From Aquitalea magnusonii (GTDB lineage Bacteria; Pseudomonadota; Gammaproteobacteria; Burkholderiales; Chromobacteriaceae): 64,000 nucleotides of DNA. Under the pieces are notes generated by a model. The model was not told the DNA's origin, ran no database searches, and saw nothing but the letters and a program-made list of their open reading frames with translations. The position numbers and the translations under genes were made by a program. The DNA lies in the NCBI RefSeq assembly GCF_003202035.1, contig NZ_QJKC01000010.1:109796-173795 (forward strand), in the 5' to 3' direction. Shown here piece after piece: positions 37,219 to 51,002 of this stretch. Numbering within the stretch: the stretch's first letter is position 1; each line of letters opens with the position of its first letter.

Positions 37219-38009
37219 TATTTTCTCCTTGCACTATCGTTGCCGGCAGGCGCGCAGATCAGCGTGATGCCCTTGGCCTGAATGATGTCCCTGGATGCCG
37301 CTGGCAGTGCCTCGTCGGTAATCAGGGTATGAATGGTGTGCCACGGCAATTCCAGATTGGGAATGCGGCGGCCGATCTTGTCCGACTCCACCATGACGAT
37401 GACTTCGCGCGCCACTTCCGCCATCACCCGCGACAGGCCCACCAGTTCGTTGAAGGTGGTGGTGCCACGTTCCAGGTCGATGCCGTCGGCACCGACAAAC
37501 AGCTGGTCGAAATCGTAGGAGCGCAATACCTGCTCGGCTACCTGGCCCTGGAAGGATTCGGAGTGCGGGTCCCAGGTGCCACCGGTCATCAGCAGCGTGG
37601 GTTCGTTTTCCAGTTCGCGCAGCGCAGCGGCCACATTAAGCGAGTTGGTCATCACCACCAGGCCGCGCTTGCTGCCCAGCAGCGGAATCATGCCGCTGGT
37701 GGTGGTGCCGCTGTCGATGATGATGCGGTTGTGATCGCGAATGCGTTCGGCCGCTGCACGGGCGATGTCCAGCTTGCGGTCGGATACCGCCCCCACTTCC
37801 GGCTCCACCGCCATTTCGCTGGGCAAGGCCACGGCACCGCCGTAACGGCGCAGCAGCAGGCCGCCGGTTTCCAGCAGGGCCAGGTCTTTGCGGATGGTGA
37901 CTTCGGAGGTGGCAAAGCGCTGGGTCAGTTCATCGACACTGACTTCACCACGCTCTTGCACCAGGGTGGCAATGGCATGGCGGCGCTGCTGGGTGTTTCG
38001 TTTGGTCAT
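37218..38009 (-). CDS. glmR: DeoR-family regulator, GlmR-like
   Basis: The 263-residue regulator has an N-terminal DeoR HTH ([44 protein letters not shown]) and a DeoRC sensor domain with sugar-phosphate-binding IDSGTTTSG and [14 protein letters not shown] DeoR regulator beside glmS and glmU is known as GlmR in pseudomonads, and the order here (glmU, glmR, glmS) fits. The ATG at 38009 starts the HTH region; the longer frame upstream runs over the operator and is not coding. It probably adjusts glmS and possibly its own expression to amino-sugar phosphate levels. Confidence 0.87.
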   Translation of the reverse strand: MTKRNTQQRRHAIATLVQERGEVSVDELTQRFATSEVTIRKDLALLETGGLLLRRYGGAVALPSEMAVEPEVGAVSDRKLDIARAAAERIRDHNRIIIDSGTTTSGMIPLLGSKRGLVVMTNSLNVAAALRELENEPTLLMTGGTWDPHSESFQGQVAEQVLRSYDFDQLFVGADGIDLERGTTTFNELVGLSRVMAEVAREVIVMVESDKIGRRIPNLELPWHTIHTLITDEALPAASRDIIQAKGITLICAPAGNDSARRK

Positions 38010-38015
38010 GCGTGG

Positions 38016-38029
38016 TTTCGTTTCGAAAG
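38016..38029. promoter_or_regulatory. TTTCG repeats at the glmR start, possible second operator
   Basis: TTTCGTTTCGAAAG contains the palindrome TTTCGAAA and repeats the core of the large dyad at 38091-38113. DeoR-family sites are often built from TTTCG/CGAAA units. Confidence 0.4.
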
Positions 38030-38090
38030 TTTGCCGATGATAGCAAGGCGAAATGGCATTGGCAATGAAACAAAACAACAAAACTGTTAC

Positions 38091-38113
38091 TTTTCTTTCG
38101 AACCGAAAGAAAA
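38091..38113. promoter_or_regulatory. Perfect dyad upstream of glmR, putative DeoR-family operator
   Basis: Arms TTTTCTTTCG and CGAAAGAAAA are exact complements around the three bases AAC. The dyad lies 82 bases upstream of the glmR start in an AT-rich promoter region. Confidence 0.6.
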
Positions 38114-38141
38114 CTGACAACATTGAAAGATAATGGACAGC

Positions 38142-38180
38142 AAAAACCCGGCGGCTTCCATACAGGAAACACACCGGGTG
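38142..38180 (-). terminator. Terminator after glmU
   Basis: On the minus strand ACCCGG...CCGGGT with an inner TTTCC/GGAA(G) stem is followed by TTTTTG. It lies 25 bases past the glmU stop and separates glmU from glmR-glmS. Confidence 0.65.
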
Positions 38181-38204
38181 TCGGCAGTGTACTGGCCAGC
38201 CGCT

Positions 38205-39569
38205 TCAGCTCTTTTTCTGCGGTCGCTTCCAGCCGGCAATGGTCACCTGCCGTGCCCGTGCCACGGTCAGGGCATCGGCCGGGGCGGTGCGGCTGATCAC
38301 CGAGCCCGCCCCCACCGTGGCACCGCTTTCCAGGGTGACCGGGGCCACCATCAGCGTACCGGAGCCGACAAACACATTATCCTGAATCACCGTCTTGAAC
38401 TTGTTCACGCCGTCGTAATTACAGGTCACCGAGCCGGCTCCCACATTCACCTTGCTGCCGATTTCGGCATCGCCGATATAGGTGAGGTGATTGACCTTGG
38501 AACCCAGGCCAACCGTGCTCTTTTTGATTTCGACAAAATTGCCGATATGCACTTCATCGGCCAGCACCGCACCGGGGCGCAGACGGGCATACGGTCCGAG
38601 GCGGCAATCTGCTCCGACCACGGCATCTTCCAGATGCGAGAAGGCGGCAATACGGCTACCGGCGGCAACCTTGACGTTTTTCAGCACGCAGTTGGCACCG
38701 ATCTCGACATTGTCGCCCAGTTCCACCACGCCTTCGAATACGCAGTTGACGTCGATGCTGACATCGCGGCCATGCAGCAGCTGGCCACGGATATCGATAC
38801 GGGCCGGGTCCGCCAGCGTGACACCGGCGGTCAGCAGCGCACGCGCCTGGTTCTGTTGCAGGATGCGCTCCAGCTCGGCCAGTTGCAGCTTGTTGTTGAC
38901 CCCAGCGGCTTCCCACGAGGCCGACACGCTGGCGCTTTCCACCGGGATGCCTGCGGCGACGGCCAGTGCCAGCACATCGGTCAGATAGTATTCACCCTGG
39001 GCATTGCCATTGCGCAAGGCATGCAGCCAGTCGCCCAGATGGCGGTTGGGCAGCACCATCATGCCGGTATTGATTTCGCGGATGGCCAGCTGTTCCGGCG
39101 TGCAGTCCTTGTGTTCGACAATGGCCTTGAGCTTGCCATCGGCACCGCGCAGCATGCGGCCATAGCCGCTGGCATCATCCAGCACGTCGGTCAGCACCGC
39201 CATGCCGTCGCCAGCAGCGGCAATCAGCTGCTGCAGGGTTTCGCTACGGGTCAGCGGCACATCGCCATACAGCACCAGGGTCTTGCCTTCGCTTGGCAGG
39301 GCCGGCAGCGCCATTTTCAGTGCATGACCAGTACCCAGTTGTTCGGCCTGCTCGGCCCAGACAATATCTTCATCCTTGATGGCTTGGCGTACCTGTTCGC
39401 CGCCAAATCCGTACACCACGACCAGCCGCGCCGGGTTCAGGCTGCGAGCGGTGGAAATCACGCGGGCAAGCATCGGCGCACCGCCGATGGGATGCAAAAC
39501 CTTGGGTTTGGCGGAGTACATGCGGGTACCCTTGCCTGCCGCCAGAATGACAATACTGAGGCTGTCCAT
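38205..39569 (-). CDS. glmU: Bifunctional UDP-N-acetylglucosamine pyrophosphorylase / glucosamine-1-phosphate acetyltransferase
   Basis: The 454-residue enzyme catalyses the last two steps to UDP-GlcNAc. The uridyltransferase domain starts [19 protein letters not shown] and has YGDVPLT; the C-terminal acetyltransferase is a left-handed beta-helix of hexapeptide repeats ([27 protein letters not shown]). Length is normal. It follows the ATP synthase operon on the same strand (terminator between), and precedes the glmR-glmS operon, so all late amino-sugar genes are clustered. Confidence 0.98.
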   Translation of the reverse strand: MDSLSIVILAAGKGTRMYSAKPKVLHPIGGAPMLARVISTARSLNPARLVVVYGFGGEQVRQAIKDEDIVWAEQAEQLGTGHALKMALPALPSEGKTLVLYGDVPLTRSETLQQLIAAAGDGMAVLTDVLDDASGYGRMLRGADGKLKAIVEHKDCTPEQLAIREINTGMMVLPNRHLGDWLHALRNGNAQGEYYLTDVLALAVAAGIPVESASVSASWEAAGVNNKLQLAELERILQQNQARALLTAGVTLADPARIDIRGQLLHGRDVSIDVNCVFEGVVELGDNVEIGANCVLKNVKVAAGSRIAAFSHLEDAVVGADCRLGPYARLRPGAVLADEVHIGNFVEIKKSTVGLGSKVNHLTYIGDAEIGSKVNVGAGSVTCNYDGVNKFKTVIQDNVFVGSGTLMVAPVTLESGATVGAGSVISRTAPADALTVARARQVTIAGWKRPQKKS

Positions 39570-39601
39570 GCGAGCTCTTTACTGGTCAAAAATAATGCAG
39601 A

Positions 39602-39632
39602 AATGAAAAAGGCTGCCACAAAAGTGGCAGCC
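39602..39632 (-). terminator. Terminator of the ATP synthase operon
   Basis: Perfect stem GGCTGCCAC / GTGGCAGCC with a four-base loop, followed on the minus strand by CTTTTTC. It lies 30 bases past atpC. Confidence 0.9.
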
Positions 39633-39662
39633 TGCAACTATACACGATTCGTTCTCGCGCTT

Positions 39663-40085
39663 TTAGTGCACACGCTTCTTGAGGTAATCCAGCGCCTTGA
39701 GCTGGGCAATGGCCACTGCCAGGGCAGCATGCGCCTTTGCCGTGCTCAGGTCGTCGGTAGCGTGCTGCAGAGATTCCTCTGCTGCGCGCTTGGCCTCATT
39801 GGCGCGAGCTTCGTCGAGATCCTCGCCGCGGATCGCCGTATCAGCCAGCACGGTGATGTGGGTGGGCTGTACTTCCAGCATGCCGCCGGAGACAGCCACC
39901 AACACTTCTTCCTTGCTGCCGGGTACTGTCATGCGCAGTACACCGGGTTTGATACGGGTCAGGAGCGGCACGTGTCGCGGATAGACACCGATCTCACCTT
40001 CCAGCGCCGGAGCGACCAGAAACTCGGCTTCGCCAGAGTAGATGAGTTGTTCGGTGCTCACCACTTCCACATGCATCTTGGACAT
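39663..40085 (-). CDS. atpC: ATP synthase epsilon subunit
   Basis: The 140-residue F1 central-stalk subunit has the N-terminal beta-sandwich (MHVEVVSTEQLIYSGEAEFL, first residues; GEIGVYPRHVPLLTRIKPG) and a C-terminal helical hairpin that can inhibit ATP hydrolysis. It is the last gene of the atp operon, 15 bp after atpD, and is followed by a terminator. Confidence 0.97.
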   Translation of the reverse strand: MSKMHVEVVSTEQLIYSGEAEFLVAPALEGEIGVYPRHVPLLTRIKPGVLRMTVPGSKEEVLVAVSGGMLEVQPTHITVLADTAIRGEDLDEARANEAKRAAEESLQHATDDLSTAKAHAALAVAIAQLKALDYLKKRVH

Positions 40086-40100
40086 AAGCCCTCTCCTTAA

Positions 40101-41504
<1,404 letters not shown>

Positions 41505-41537
41505 CTAAACATTTAACTTTTACAGTCTGTGTACGGC

Positions 41538-42404
41538 TTACACCGCTGCGGCACCGGCCACAATCTCAGACAGCTCAGTGGTAATCGCCGCTTGACGGGC
41601 CTTGTTGTACACAAGGCGCAGCTGCTTGATCGTATTACCCGCGTTGTCGGTTGCGGCTTTCATGGCCACCATACGCGCTGCCTGTTCGGAAGCCATATTT
41701 TCGGCCAGAGCCTGATACACCACCGACTCCAGGTAACGCTTGACCAAGAACTCCATCAGGCTGGGGGCATCCGGTTCGTAGAGGTAATCCCACGAATGCG
41801 AGTGCTCCACCACCATGTGATGCGGAGTCAACGGCAGGAGCTGTTCGATTGTCGGTTCCTGTTTCATCGTGTTGATGAAACCGGAATAGACGATGTAAAC
41901 CGCGTCCAGTTCGCCTTCAGCGTACTGCTTGAACAGCACTGTAAGCGGGCCAATTAGTTTGTCCATCTTCGGAATATCACCGAGCTGGACGGCGCTAGCC
42001 ACGACATTGAGACGGGCACGCTGGGTGGCAGCCAGGGCCTTTTGACCCAGGCAGCACACGTCGACTTCGACGTTCTGATCCTGCAGCTCCTTGACCTTGG
42101 CATAGAAGCGCTTGAACGAGTTCACGTTCAGGCCGCCACACAGGCCCTTGTCAGAGGAAACCAGGATGATACCAGCGCGCTTGACAACGTCACGGCGTGC
42201 AAGCAGTGGATGACCAAGATCCGCGTTTGCCTGAGCAAGGTGCGCCATAACCGTGCGCACCTTCTCAGCATAAGGACGGGCAGCGCGCATACGCTCTTGC
42301 GTTTTGCGCATCTTGGAGGTTGACACCATTTGCATCGCGCGAGTGATCTTCTGCGTGTTTTGCACGCTTCGGATCTTGGTGAGAATCTCTTTACCGACTG
42401 CCAT
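41538..42404 (-). CDS. atpG: ATP synthase gamma subunit
   Basis: The 288-residue rotor shaft subunit has the conserved N-terminal coiled-coil start (KEILTKIRSVQNTQKITRAM) and the C-terminal MVAMKAATDNAGNTIKQL helix. ISSDKGLCGGLN appears as LVSSDKGLCGGLN. It links F1 catalysis to the c-ring. Position between atpA and atpD is the standard one. Confidence 0.98.
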   Translation of the reverse strand: MAVGKEILTKIRSVQNTQKITRAMQMVSTSKMRKTQERMRAARPYAEKVRTVMAHLAQANADLGHPLLARRDVVKRAGIILVSSDKGLCGGLNVNSFKRFYAKVKELQDQNVEVDVCCLGQKALAATQRARLNVVASAVQLGDIPKMDKLIGPLTVLFKQYAEGELDAVYIVYSGFINTMKQEPTIEQLLPLTPHHMVVEHSHSWDYLYEPDAPSLMEFLVKRYLESVVYQALAENMASEQAARMVAMKAATDNAGNTIKQLRLVYNKARQAAITTELSEIVAGAAAV

Positions 42405-42443
42405 TCCTGAACCTTTCTTTAGCTACGACGTGAGTCGAAAGGC

Positions 42444-43988
42444 TCAGTTGAAGCTGTAGCCAGCCTTGAACGATTCCATCGCCTTGGCCAGTACCTTCTC
42501 GTTGTCGCCGGACAGATCGCCCGAAGCGTTAACGGCGGCCAGCAGGTCGCTGTGGTTCGCACGCACGTAAGCGAGGAACTCAGCTTCGAATGCCAGGGCC
42601 TTCTTCACCGGAACGTCTTCGTAGCTACCCTTGTTCACAGCCCACAGGGTCAGCGCCATTTCGGCGGTGGCCAGCGGCACGAACTGCTTCTGCTTCATCA
42701 GTTCGGTAACCACTTCACCGTGTTGCAGCTGCTTGCGGGTTGCTTCGTCCAGGTCGGAAGCGAACTGCGAGAACGCAGCCAGTTCACGATACTGGGCCAG
42801 GGCCAGACGAATACCACCACCCAGCTTTTTGATGACCTTGGTCTGAGCCGCACCACCCACGCGCGATACCGAGATACCGGCGTTGATGGCCGGACGGATA
42901 CCTGCGTTGAAGAGGTCGGATTCCAGGAAGATCTGGCCGTCAGTGATGGAAATCACGTTGGTCGGAACGAAGGCGGAAACGTCACCGGCCTGGGTTTCGA
43001 TGATAGGCAGTGCGGTCAGCGAACCGGTCTTGCCCTTCACTTCGCCATTGGTCAGTTTTTCTACTTCGTCCTCGTTGATGCGGGAAGCGCGTTCCAGCAG
43101 ACGGGAGTGGAGGTAGAACACGTCGCCAGGGTAGGCTTCACGGCCCGGCGGACGACGCAGCAGCAGGGAGATCTGACGGTAGGCAACGGCTTGCTTGGAC
43201 AAGTCATCGTATACGATCAGTGCATCTTCGCCGCGGTCGCGGAAGTATTCGCCCATGGAGCAGCCGGAGTACGGTGCAATGAATTGCAGCGCAGCGGCTT
43301 CGGAAGCGGTAGCGGCAACGATGATGGTGTGACCCAGTGCACCGTGCTCTTCCAGCTTGCGTACCACGTTGGCAATGGAGGATGCTTTTTGACCTACGGC
43401 AACGTAGATACAAACAACACCAGTGCCTTTTTGATTGATGATGGCGTCCAGGGCAACGGCGGTCTTGCCGGTCTGGCGGTCACCAATGATCAGCTCACGC
43501 TGACCACGGCCAACCGGAACCATGGAGTCAATCGCCTTCAGGCCGGTCTGCATCGGCTGGGATACCGATTGACGCGCAATCACGCCCGGCGCGATCTTTT
43601 CGATCGGGCTGGACAGCTTGGCGTTGATCGGACCCTTGCCGTCGATCGGCTGGCCCAGGGCATTGACAACACGGCCCACCAGTTCCGGACCTACCGGCAC
43701 TTCCAGAATGCGACCGGTACACTTGACTTCGTCGCCTTCGGAAATGTGTTCGTACTCACCCAGTACCACGGCGCCGACAAAGTCGCGCTCCAGGTTCATG
43801 GCGAGGCCGTAGGTGTTGCCCGGGAACTCGAGCATTTCGCCCTGCATCACGTCTGCCAGACCGTGGACACGAACGATACCGTCGGTCACGGAAATGACCG
43901 TACCCTTGGTACGGACTTCAGCGCCTTCAGCCAGGTTCTGAATCTTGGCCTTGATCAGATCGCTGATTTCAGAGGGGTTCAACTGCAT
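42444..43988 (-). CDS. atpA: ATP synthase alpha subunit
   Basis: The 514-residue regulatory nucleotide-binding F1 subunit has GDRQTGKT (Walker A), [16 protein letters not shown], and the [17 protein letters not shown] signature. Length is normal. It follows atpH by 8 bp in the operon. Confidence 0.99.
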   Translation of the reverse strand: MQLNPSEISDLIKAKIQNLAEGAEVRTKGTVISVTDGIVRVHGLADVMQGEMLEFPGNTYGLAMNLERDFVGAVVLGEYEHISEGDEVKCTGRILEVPVGPELVGRVVNALGQPIDGKGPINAKLSSPIEKIAPGVIARQSVSQPMQTGLKAIDSMVPVGRGQRELIIGDRQTGKTAVALDAIINQKGTGVVCIYVAVGQKASSIANVVRKLEEHGALGHTIIVAATASEAAALQFIAPYSGCSMGEYFRDRGEDALIVYDDLSKQAVAYRQISLLLRRPPGREAYPGDVFYLHSRLLERASRINEDEVEKLTNGEVKGKTGSLTALPIIETQAGDVSAFVPTNVISITDGQIFLESDLFNAGIRPAINAGISVSRVGGAAQTKVIKKLGGGIRLALAQYRELAAFSQFASDLDEATRKQLQHGEVVTELMKQKQFVPLATAEMALTLWAVNKGSYEDVPVKKALAFEAEFLAYVRANHSDLLAAVNASGDLSGDNEKVLAKAMESFKAGYSFN

Positions 43989-43996
43989 GATCTCTC

Positions 43997-44533
43997 CTAA
44001 TTCTTGAGGCTTGCCGCCATCGCTTGCAGCTTGCCGCGCACGGAACTGTCGATGACATCGTCACCAACCAGCACGCGCACACCACCGATCAGATCGGCAT
44101 TGTCACGCACATCAAGACGTACGGTTTTGCCGTAGTGCTTGGAAAGCGTGCTGGTGAGTTCGGCTTTCTGTTCTTCGGTCAGCGGGAACGCCGTTTCAAC
44201 TTGCGCATCAACGATGTTTTCCGCTTCGGCCTTGAACAGTTCAAACTGACTGGCGATATGCGGCAGCAGCATCAGGCGGTGGTTCTCGATCAGGGCGACC
44301 AGAAAGTTTTTCACGCTTTCATTGGCACGCTCGCCGAGGACATCCAGCATCAGCGCCTCAACCTCTTTTGCGGTATGTTTCGGATTGGTGACAACTTCGA
44401 CCATATCCGGGTTGTTCACCATGGCAGCCAGCCACGCAAGCGCATCGGACCACTGGTCCAGCGTACGCGTTTCGGTGGCGAGGCTGTATACCGCTTCGGC
44501 GTAGGGCCTTGCGACGGTAATGAGTTCTGCCAT
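43997..44533 (-). CDS. atpH: ATP synthase delta subunit
   Basis: The 178-residue peripheral-stalk subunit joins F1 to the b dimer. It has the OSCP-type N-terminus ([12 protein letters not shown]) and the C-terminal [22 protein letters not shown] motif. It is placed between atpF and atpA with gaps of 7 and 8 bp. Confidence 0.96.
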   Translation of the reverse strand: MAELITVARPYAEAVYSLATETRTLDQWSDALAWLAAMVNNPDMVEVVTNPKHTAKEVEALMLDVLGERANESVKNFLVALIENHRLMLLPHIASQFELFKAEAENIVDAQVETAFPLTEEQKAELTSTLSKHYGKTVRLDVRDNADLIGGVRVLVGDDVIDSSVRGKLQAMAASLKN

Positions 44534-44540
44534 GAGTTAA

Positions 44541-45011
44541 TTAAAACTCCGCTTTGATGGAGGAAAGCAGGTCGGCGTGCTTGGCTGCATCGATCTCTTT
44601 GCGCAGGATCTTCTCTGCGCCGACTACGGCCAGCTGGGCCACATGCTCACGCAGGGCTTCCTTGGCACGCATCACTTCCTGATCGATCTGACCTTTGGCG
44701 TCAGCCACAATGCGGGCACCTTCGGTGCTGGCATTTTCCTTGGCTTCGTCCACAATCTGGGTTGCACGCTTCTCGGCAGAAGCAATGATTTCCATTGCTT
44801 GCTGCTTGGCCTTGCGAACTTCGTCCGCAACGCGCTTTTCAGCGGCTTCCAGATCTTGCTTGCCACGTTCTGCAGCGGCCAGGCCGTCTGCAATACGCTT
44901 GGCACGCTCTTCCATCATATTGGTAAGCGGAGGCCAAACAAACTTCATGGTGAACCATACCAGGATGGCGAACGTGATCGCCTGGCCCAGTAGTGTTACG
45001 TTAAATTCCAC
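44541..45011 (-). CDS. atpF: ATP synthase b subunit
   Basis: The 156-residue stator subunit has one N-terminal membrane helix ([20 protein letters not shown]) and a long charged coiled coil ([20 protein letters not shown] and on). It anchors the delta subunit to the membrane sector. Length matches E. coli AtpF. Confidence 0.97.
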   Translation of the reverse strand: MEFNVTLLGQAITFAILVWFTMKFVWPPLTNMMEERAKRIADGLAAAERGKQDLEAAEKRVADEVRKAKQQAMEIIASAEKRATQIVDEAKENASTEGARIVADAKGQIDQEVMRAKEALREHVAQLAVVGAEKILRKEIDAAKHADLLSSIKAEF

Positions 45012-45064
45012 GCTTGTTTTCCTCCAGAGAATGACTTCTACACCAACCGTTTACTGACTAAAAA

Positions 45065-45349
<285 letters not shown>

Positions 45350-45435
45350 TTATCTCCTAAGACTTATGCAAGGATGGTTGGTAAAAAAACTAAAACAAAG
45401 GTAAAGCTCAAACGAAAACAAATACCACGAACTCT

Positions 45436-46682
<1,247 letters not shown>

Positions 46683-46720
46683 ACTGAACATCGCCCGCAC
46701 CATTGCAGTGCAACATATAA

Positions 46721-47578
46721 TCATTTGCTTGATTTTGCTTGAAGTTTTTCCAGCAGCCGTTCCAGATCATCCAGACTGGCATATTCCACCTGCAAGCGGC
46801 CCTGCCCGCGCGCGCCATGACGAATGCTGACCTTGGCGCCAATGCGCTCCGACACTTCCTGCTCCAGCCGGGCAATGTCCGGGTCCTGCCGTTTTTCCAC
46901 TGCGGCGACTGTGGTTTTTTGGTCAGACAATTGTTGTACCCGGCGCTCTACTTCGCGTACCGACCAGCCCTTGTCCACGGCCGCGTGCGCCAGCTCCAGC
47001 TGCTGTACCACCGGCAAGGCCAGCAAGGCACGGGCATGGCCCATTTCCAGCTGTCCCTGATGCAGCATGTGCTGCACCGGCTCTGGCAGCGCCAGCAGGC
47101 GCAGCAGATTGGACACGGCGCTGCGTGAACGGCCCACGGCATCGGCGGCGGTTTCGTGGGTCAGGCCGAATTCGCTGATCAGCCGCTTGAGACCTTGCGC
47201 CTCTTCGATGGGATCCAGCTCCTGGCGCTGGATGTTCTCGATCAGCGCCATGGCCAGGGCCGCTTCATCGGCCACGGTTTTCACCACCGCCGGCACTTCG
47301 GCAAGCCCCGCCTTGCGCGCAGCGCGCCAGCGGCGTTCACCGGCGATCAGTTCGTACTCACCGAGGCCCACTTCACGCACCACCACCGGCTGGATGATGC
47401 CCTGTGCGCGGATCGACGCCGCCAGCTCGTCCAGCGCCACTTCGTTCATGTGGCTGCGTGGCTGGTATTTGCCGGGACGGATCAGGTCGATGGAAAGCGT
47501 GGTAAGACGGTCGTCTACCGCGGCGCTGGTGGCGAGGAGCGCGTCAAGACCGCGCCCGAGTCCTTTGAGTTTGGCCAT
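46721..47578 (-). CDS. parB: Chromosome partitioning protein ParB
   Basis: The 285-residue CTP-dependent DNA clamp binds parS near the origin. It has LGRGLDALL at the start, the ParB N domain with GERRWRAARKAG (CTP/arginine patch), ENIQRQELDPIEEAQGL, an HTH region (THETAADAVGRSRSAVSNLLRLLALP, quoted as GRSRSAVSNLLRLL) and a C-terminal dimerisation part. It begins 4 bp after the parA stop. Confidence 0.97.
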   Translation of the reverse strand: MAKLKGLGRGLDALLATSAAVDDRLTTLSIDLIRPGKYQPRSHMNEVALDELAASIRAQGIIQPVVVREVGLGEYELIAGERRWRAARKAGLAEVPAVVKTVADEAALAMALIENIQRQELDPIEEAQGLKRLISEFGLTHETAADAVGRSRSAVSNLLRLLALPEPVQHMLHQGQLEMGHARALLALPVVQQLELAHAAVDKGWSVREVERRVQQLSDQKTTVAAVEKRQDPDIARLEQEVSERIGAKVSIRHGARGQGRLQVEYASLDDLERLLEKLQAKSSK

Positions 47579-47582
47579 GTTG

Positions 47583-48374
47583 TCAGACAGATGGAGTTGC
47601 GGTTGCGGGTTCGAGGCGGGCAGTCAGTTCCTGCGCCAGCGCGAGATAGGCCTGGGCACCGCGGGCGTTGCGGTCGTACACCAGGCCGGGCAGACCATGG
47701 CTGGGCGCCTCGGCCAGCCGTACATTGCGCGGAATGACGGTTTCGAACACCTTGCTGCCAAAGTGGCTGGCCAGCTGCTCGGACACCTGCTGTGAAAGAT
47801 TACTACGTGCATCGAACATGGTGCGCAGCAGGCCCATGATTTCAATGCGCGGATTCACCGCCGTGCGTACCTTGCGCAAGGTGGTGACCAGATCGGACAG
47901 CCCTTCCAGCGCATAGTATTCACACACCATGGGTATCAGCACGCTGTTGGCGGCCACCAGGCCGTTGAGCGTCAGCAGATTGAGCGAGGGCGGGCAGTCG
48001 ATCAACACATAGTCGTACTGGTCGTCGACCAGACTGAGTGCGTTTTTCAGACGGGCTTCGCGGGCCAGTTCGTTGACCAGTTCCAGCTCGGCCCCGCCCA
48101 GGTCGCGATTGGCCGGCAGCACGTGATAGCCACCCTGCTTGGCGGGCTGGCGCACCTCTTCCACCGAGGCATCGCCCAGCAGCACGTGATAGACCGACTG
48201 CTCCAGCGCCTGCTTGGCGATGCCACTGCCCATGGTGGCATTGCCCTGCGGGTCGAGATCCACTATCAGCACCCGCCGCCCCAGCTCGGCCAGACCTGCA
48301 GCCAGATTGACCACGGTGGTGGTCTTGCCGACCCCACCTTTCTGGTTGGCGACCGCGATCACCCGTGCATTCAT
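47583..48374 (-). CDS. parA: Chromosome partitioning ATPase ParA
   Basis: The 263-residue Walker-type ATPase has the deviant Walker A KGGVGKTT, VLIVDLDPQGNATMGSG and DYVLIDCPPSLNLLT. Together with ParB it segregates the chromosome origin. Its ATG overlaps the rsmG stop by four bases. Confidence 0.98.
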   Translation of the reverse strand: MNARVIAVANQKGGVGKTTTVVNLAAGLAELGRRVLIVDLDPQGNATMGSGIAKQALEQSVYHVLLGDASVEEVRQPAKQGGYHVLPANRDLGGAELELVNELAREARLKNALSLVDDQYDYVLIDCPPSLNLLTLNGLVAANSVLIPMVCEYYALEGLSDLVTTLRKVRTAVNPRIEIMGLLRTMFDARSNLSQQVSEQLASHFGSKVFETVIPRNVRLAEAPSHGLPGLVYDRNARGAQAYLALAQELTARLEPATATPSV

Positions 48375-48997
48375 TTAGCCACCATTCTCACCAGATGGCG
48401 TTCGGCGTCCAGACCGGGCACCGACACCGGCAGTACTTCGGCGACGGCCACCGTTTCCGGCAGCAGCGAGATTTCTTCGTAGGGATAAACACCCTTCATC
48501 GCCAGATACTGCCCGCCTTCGGCCAGCAGATGCGGCGTCAGGCGGACAAACTCGGCCAGCTCGGCAAAGGCGCGACTGGTGATGCGGTCGAACTTCTGTT
48601 CCGGCTGATAGGCTTCCACCCGACTGGTGACGACCTCGACATTGGGCAGGCCCAGTTCGATGACCGCCTGGCGCAGAAAGGTGGTTTTCTTGTGATTGGA
48701 GTCCAGCAGGACAACCTGCAGATCCGGCCGGGCAATGGCCGCCGGAATGCCGGGCATGCCGCCGCCCGAGCCGACGTCCAGCAGACGGCTGCCACCATTC
48801 AGGTGCGGCACCAGCGACAGGCTGTCCAGCAAATGGTAGCTGACCATGCGCTGCTCCTCGCGCACGGCGGTCAGGTTATAGGTGTGGTTCCATTTGGCCA
48901 GCAGCGTCAGGTAGCCGTCCAGCAAGGCCAGCTGTTGTTCATTCAACCCCAGGGCCAGTTGATCCAGCCCGTTTTTCAGTTCTGCAGTATGTGTCAT
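48371..48997 (-). CDS. rsmG: 16S rRNA (guanine527-N7)-methyltransferase
   Basis: The 208-residue SAM-dependent enzyme (formerly GidB) has the SAM motif LDVGSGGGMPGIP and NHTYNLTAVRE. It modifies G527 in the ribosomal decoding region. The frame also opens at a TTG (49021) overlapping the mnmG stop, but the ATG at 48997 gives a normal N-terminus. Confidence 0.95.
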   Translation of the reverse strand: MTHTAELKNGLDQLALGLNEQQLALLDGYLTLLAKWNHTYNLTAVREEQRMVSYHLLDSLSLVPHLNGGSRLLDVGSGGGMPGIPAAIARPDLQVVLLDSNHKKTTFLRQAVIELGLPNVEVVTSRVEAYQPEQKFDRITSRAFAELAEFVRLTPHLLAEGGQYLAMKGVYPYEEISLLPETVAVAEVLPVSVPGLDAERHLVRMVAK

Positions 48998-49013
48998 GCG
49001 CTTGGCTTGGCAA

Positions 49014-50906
49014 TTATTCAATTTTGGCGTCGGTAAAACCGCGTTTCAGATGCACCATCAGCAGCGCTACGGCCGCCGGGGTAATGCCCTGGATGCGCGA
49101 AGCCTGGCCCAGGGTTTCCGGGCGCTGCTGATTCAGTTTTTGTTGCACTTCCTTGGACAGGCCCTTGACCAGTGCGAAGTCGATGTCAGCCGGCAGGCGG
49201 ATGTCTTCCAGATTGTCACGGCGCGCCAGTTCTTCGTTCTGACGATTGATATAGCCTTGATATTTGACCTGAATTTCCACTTGCTCGGCAACCACCTCGT
49301 CGGCCACGCCACCGGCCGCTTCCGGCAGGGTCATCAGCTCACGGTAGGCGACATTGGGGCGCTTGAGCAGGTCGAACAGGTTGTATTCGCGCTCGATGCC
49401 CTTGCCCAGCAGGGCTTCCAGCGCCGCGGCATCCTGCAGCTTGGCCGGGTGCAGCCAGGTGGTCTTCAGGCGGGCGGTTTCGGCTTCCACCGCGTCACGC
49501 TTGCGGCAGAAGGCTTCCCATTGTGCATCGCCCACCAGGCCCAGCTTGCGGCCCATTTCGGTCAGGCGCAAGTCGGCATTGTCCTCGCGCAGCTGCAGGC
49601 GGAATTCGGCACGGCTGGTAAACATGCGGTAAGGCTCGGAGACGCCCTTGGTGATGAGATCGTCCACCAGCACGCCCAGATAGCCCTCGTCGCGACGCGG
49701 ACACCAGCCCTCTTCATCACGCGAATACAGACCGGCATTCAGGCCGGCCAGCAGCCCTTGCGCTGCGGCTTCTTCGTAACCGGTGGTGCCGTTGATCTGG
49801 CCGGCAAAGAACAGACCCTTGATGGATTTGGTTTCCAGCGTGGACTTGAGGCCGCGCGGGTCGAAGTAATCGTATTCGATGGCATAGCCGGGACGCAGTA
49901 TGTGGGCGTTTTCCATGCCGCGAATCGAGCGCACCGCTGCCAGCTGGATATCAAACGGCAAGCTGGTGGAAATCCCGTTGGGGTAGAACTCGTGCGTGGT
50001 CAGGCCTTCCGGTTCCAGGAAGACCTGATGGCTGTCCTTGTCGGCAAAGCGGTTGATCTTGTCCTCGATGGACGGGCAGTAACGCGGGCCCACCCCTTCA
50101 ATCACGCCGGTAAACATCGGGCTACGCGCGAAGCCGGAGCGGATGATGTCATGAGTTTGCTGATTGGTGTGGGTAATCCAGCACGGCAGCTGCTTGGGGT
50201 GCATGCTGCGCTGGCCACGGTAGGAGAACACCGGCTCGGGCGTATCCCCGGGCTGCTCTTCCATGACCGAGAAGTCGATGCTGCGGCCATCGATGCGCGG
50301 CGGCGTACCGGTTTTCAGGCGACCCACCGGCAAGGCCAGCTCACGCAGGCGTGCGCCCAGGGTGGAGGCTGCCTGATCACCGGCACGGCCGCCGGTGTAG
50401 TTTTCCAGGCCGACATGAATCTTGCCGGACAAGAAGGTGCCGGCGGTCAGCACCACGGTGCGGGCGCGGAAAGTGATGCCAATGGCCGTGATGGCACCGG
50501 CCACGTGATCGCCTTCAATCAGCAGGTCGTCCACCGGCTGCTGGAATAGCGTGAGATTGGGCTGGTTTTCCAGCATCTCGCGAATGGCCGCCTTGTAGAG
50601 GATGCGGTCAGCCTGCGCACGCGTGGCGCGTACCGCCGGACCTTTCGAGGCATTGAGGGTGCGGAACTGGATGCCGCCGATGTCGGTGGCCAGCGCCATG
50701 GCGCCACCCAGTGCATCCACCTCTTTCACCAGGTGACCCTTGCCGATGCCACCAATCGACGGATTGCACGACATCTGACCCAGGGTCTCGATATTGTGGG
50801 TAAGCAGTAGCGTGGCGCGCCCCATGCGGGCTGCGGCCAGTGCGGCCTCGGTGCCGGCGTGACCGCCGCCGACCACGATCACGTCAAATTGTGTGGGATA
50901 AATCAT
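49014..50906 (-). CDS. mnmG: tRNA uridine 5-carboxymethylaminomethyl modification enzyme, FAD subunit
   Basis: The 630-residue FAD protein (GidA) works with MnmE to modify the wobble uridine. It has the FAD motif [19 protein letters not shown], the signatures [20 protein letters not shown] and [16 protein letters not shown]. The ATG at 50906 starts right before the FAD strand. It is the first gene of a likely mnmG-rsmG-parA-parB operon. Confidence 0.98.
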   Translation of the reverse strand: MIYPTQFDVIVVGGGHAGTEAALAAARMGRATLLLTHNIETLGQMSCNPSIGGIGKGHLVKEVDALGGAMALATDIGGIQFRTLNASKGPAVRATRAQADRILYKAAIREMLENQPNLTLFQQPVDDLLIEGDHVAGAITAIGITFRARTVVLTAGTFLSGKIHVGLENYTGGRAGDQAASTLGARLRELALPVGRLKTGTPPRIDGRSIDFSVMEEQPGDTPEPVFSYRGQRSMHPKQLPCWITHTNQQTHDIIRSGFARSPMFTGVIEGVGPRYCPSIEDKINRFADKDSHQVFLEPEGLTTHEFYPNGISTSLPFDIQLAAVRSIRGMENAHILRPGYAIEYDYFDPRGLKSTLETKSIKGLFFAGQINGTTGYEEAAAQGLLAGLNAGLYSRDEEGWCPRRDEGYLGVLVDDLITKGVSEPYRMFTSRAEFRLQLREDNADLRLTEMGRKLGLVGDAQWEAFCRKRDAVEAETARLKTTWLHPAKLQDAAALEALLGKGIEREYNLFDLLKRPNVAYRELMTLPEAAGGVADEVVAEQVEIQVKYQGYINRQNEELARRDNLEDIRLPADIDFALVKGLSKEVQQKLNQQRPETLGQASRIQGITPAAVALLMVHLKRGFTDAKIE

Positions 50907-50972
50907 CTGGCTGTACTCGGAACCCCGTGCATGCGAACGACGCATGGGTGATGCGTGCAGGAAAAACGGCCT

Positions 50973-51002
50973 ATTCTACGGCAAAACCGATAACCATGTA
51001 AG
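50973..51002 (-). promoter_or_regulatory. Putative sigma-70 promoter of mnmG
   Basis: On the minus strand CTTACA (51002-50997), an 18-base spacer and TAGAAT (50978-50973) precede mnmG by about 65 bases. A CATGCG/CGCATG dyad (50930-50946) lies in the leader. Confidence 0.5.

Noticed and set aside
35353..37281. Long open frame antisense to glmS
   Set aside because: Shadow of glmS; composition is typical of antisense translation and no ribosome binding site or family mark is present.
38133..40100. Long open frame antisense to glmU and atpC
   Set aside because: It crosses two certain genes and two terminators on the other strand.
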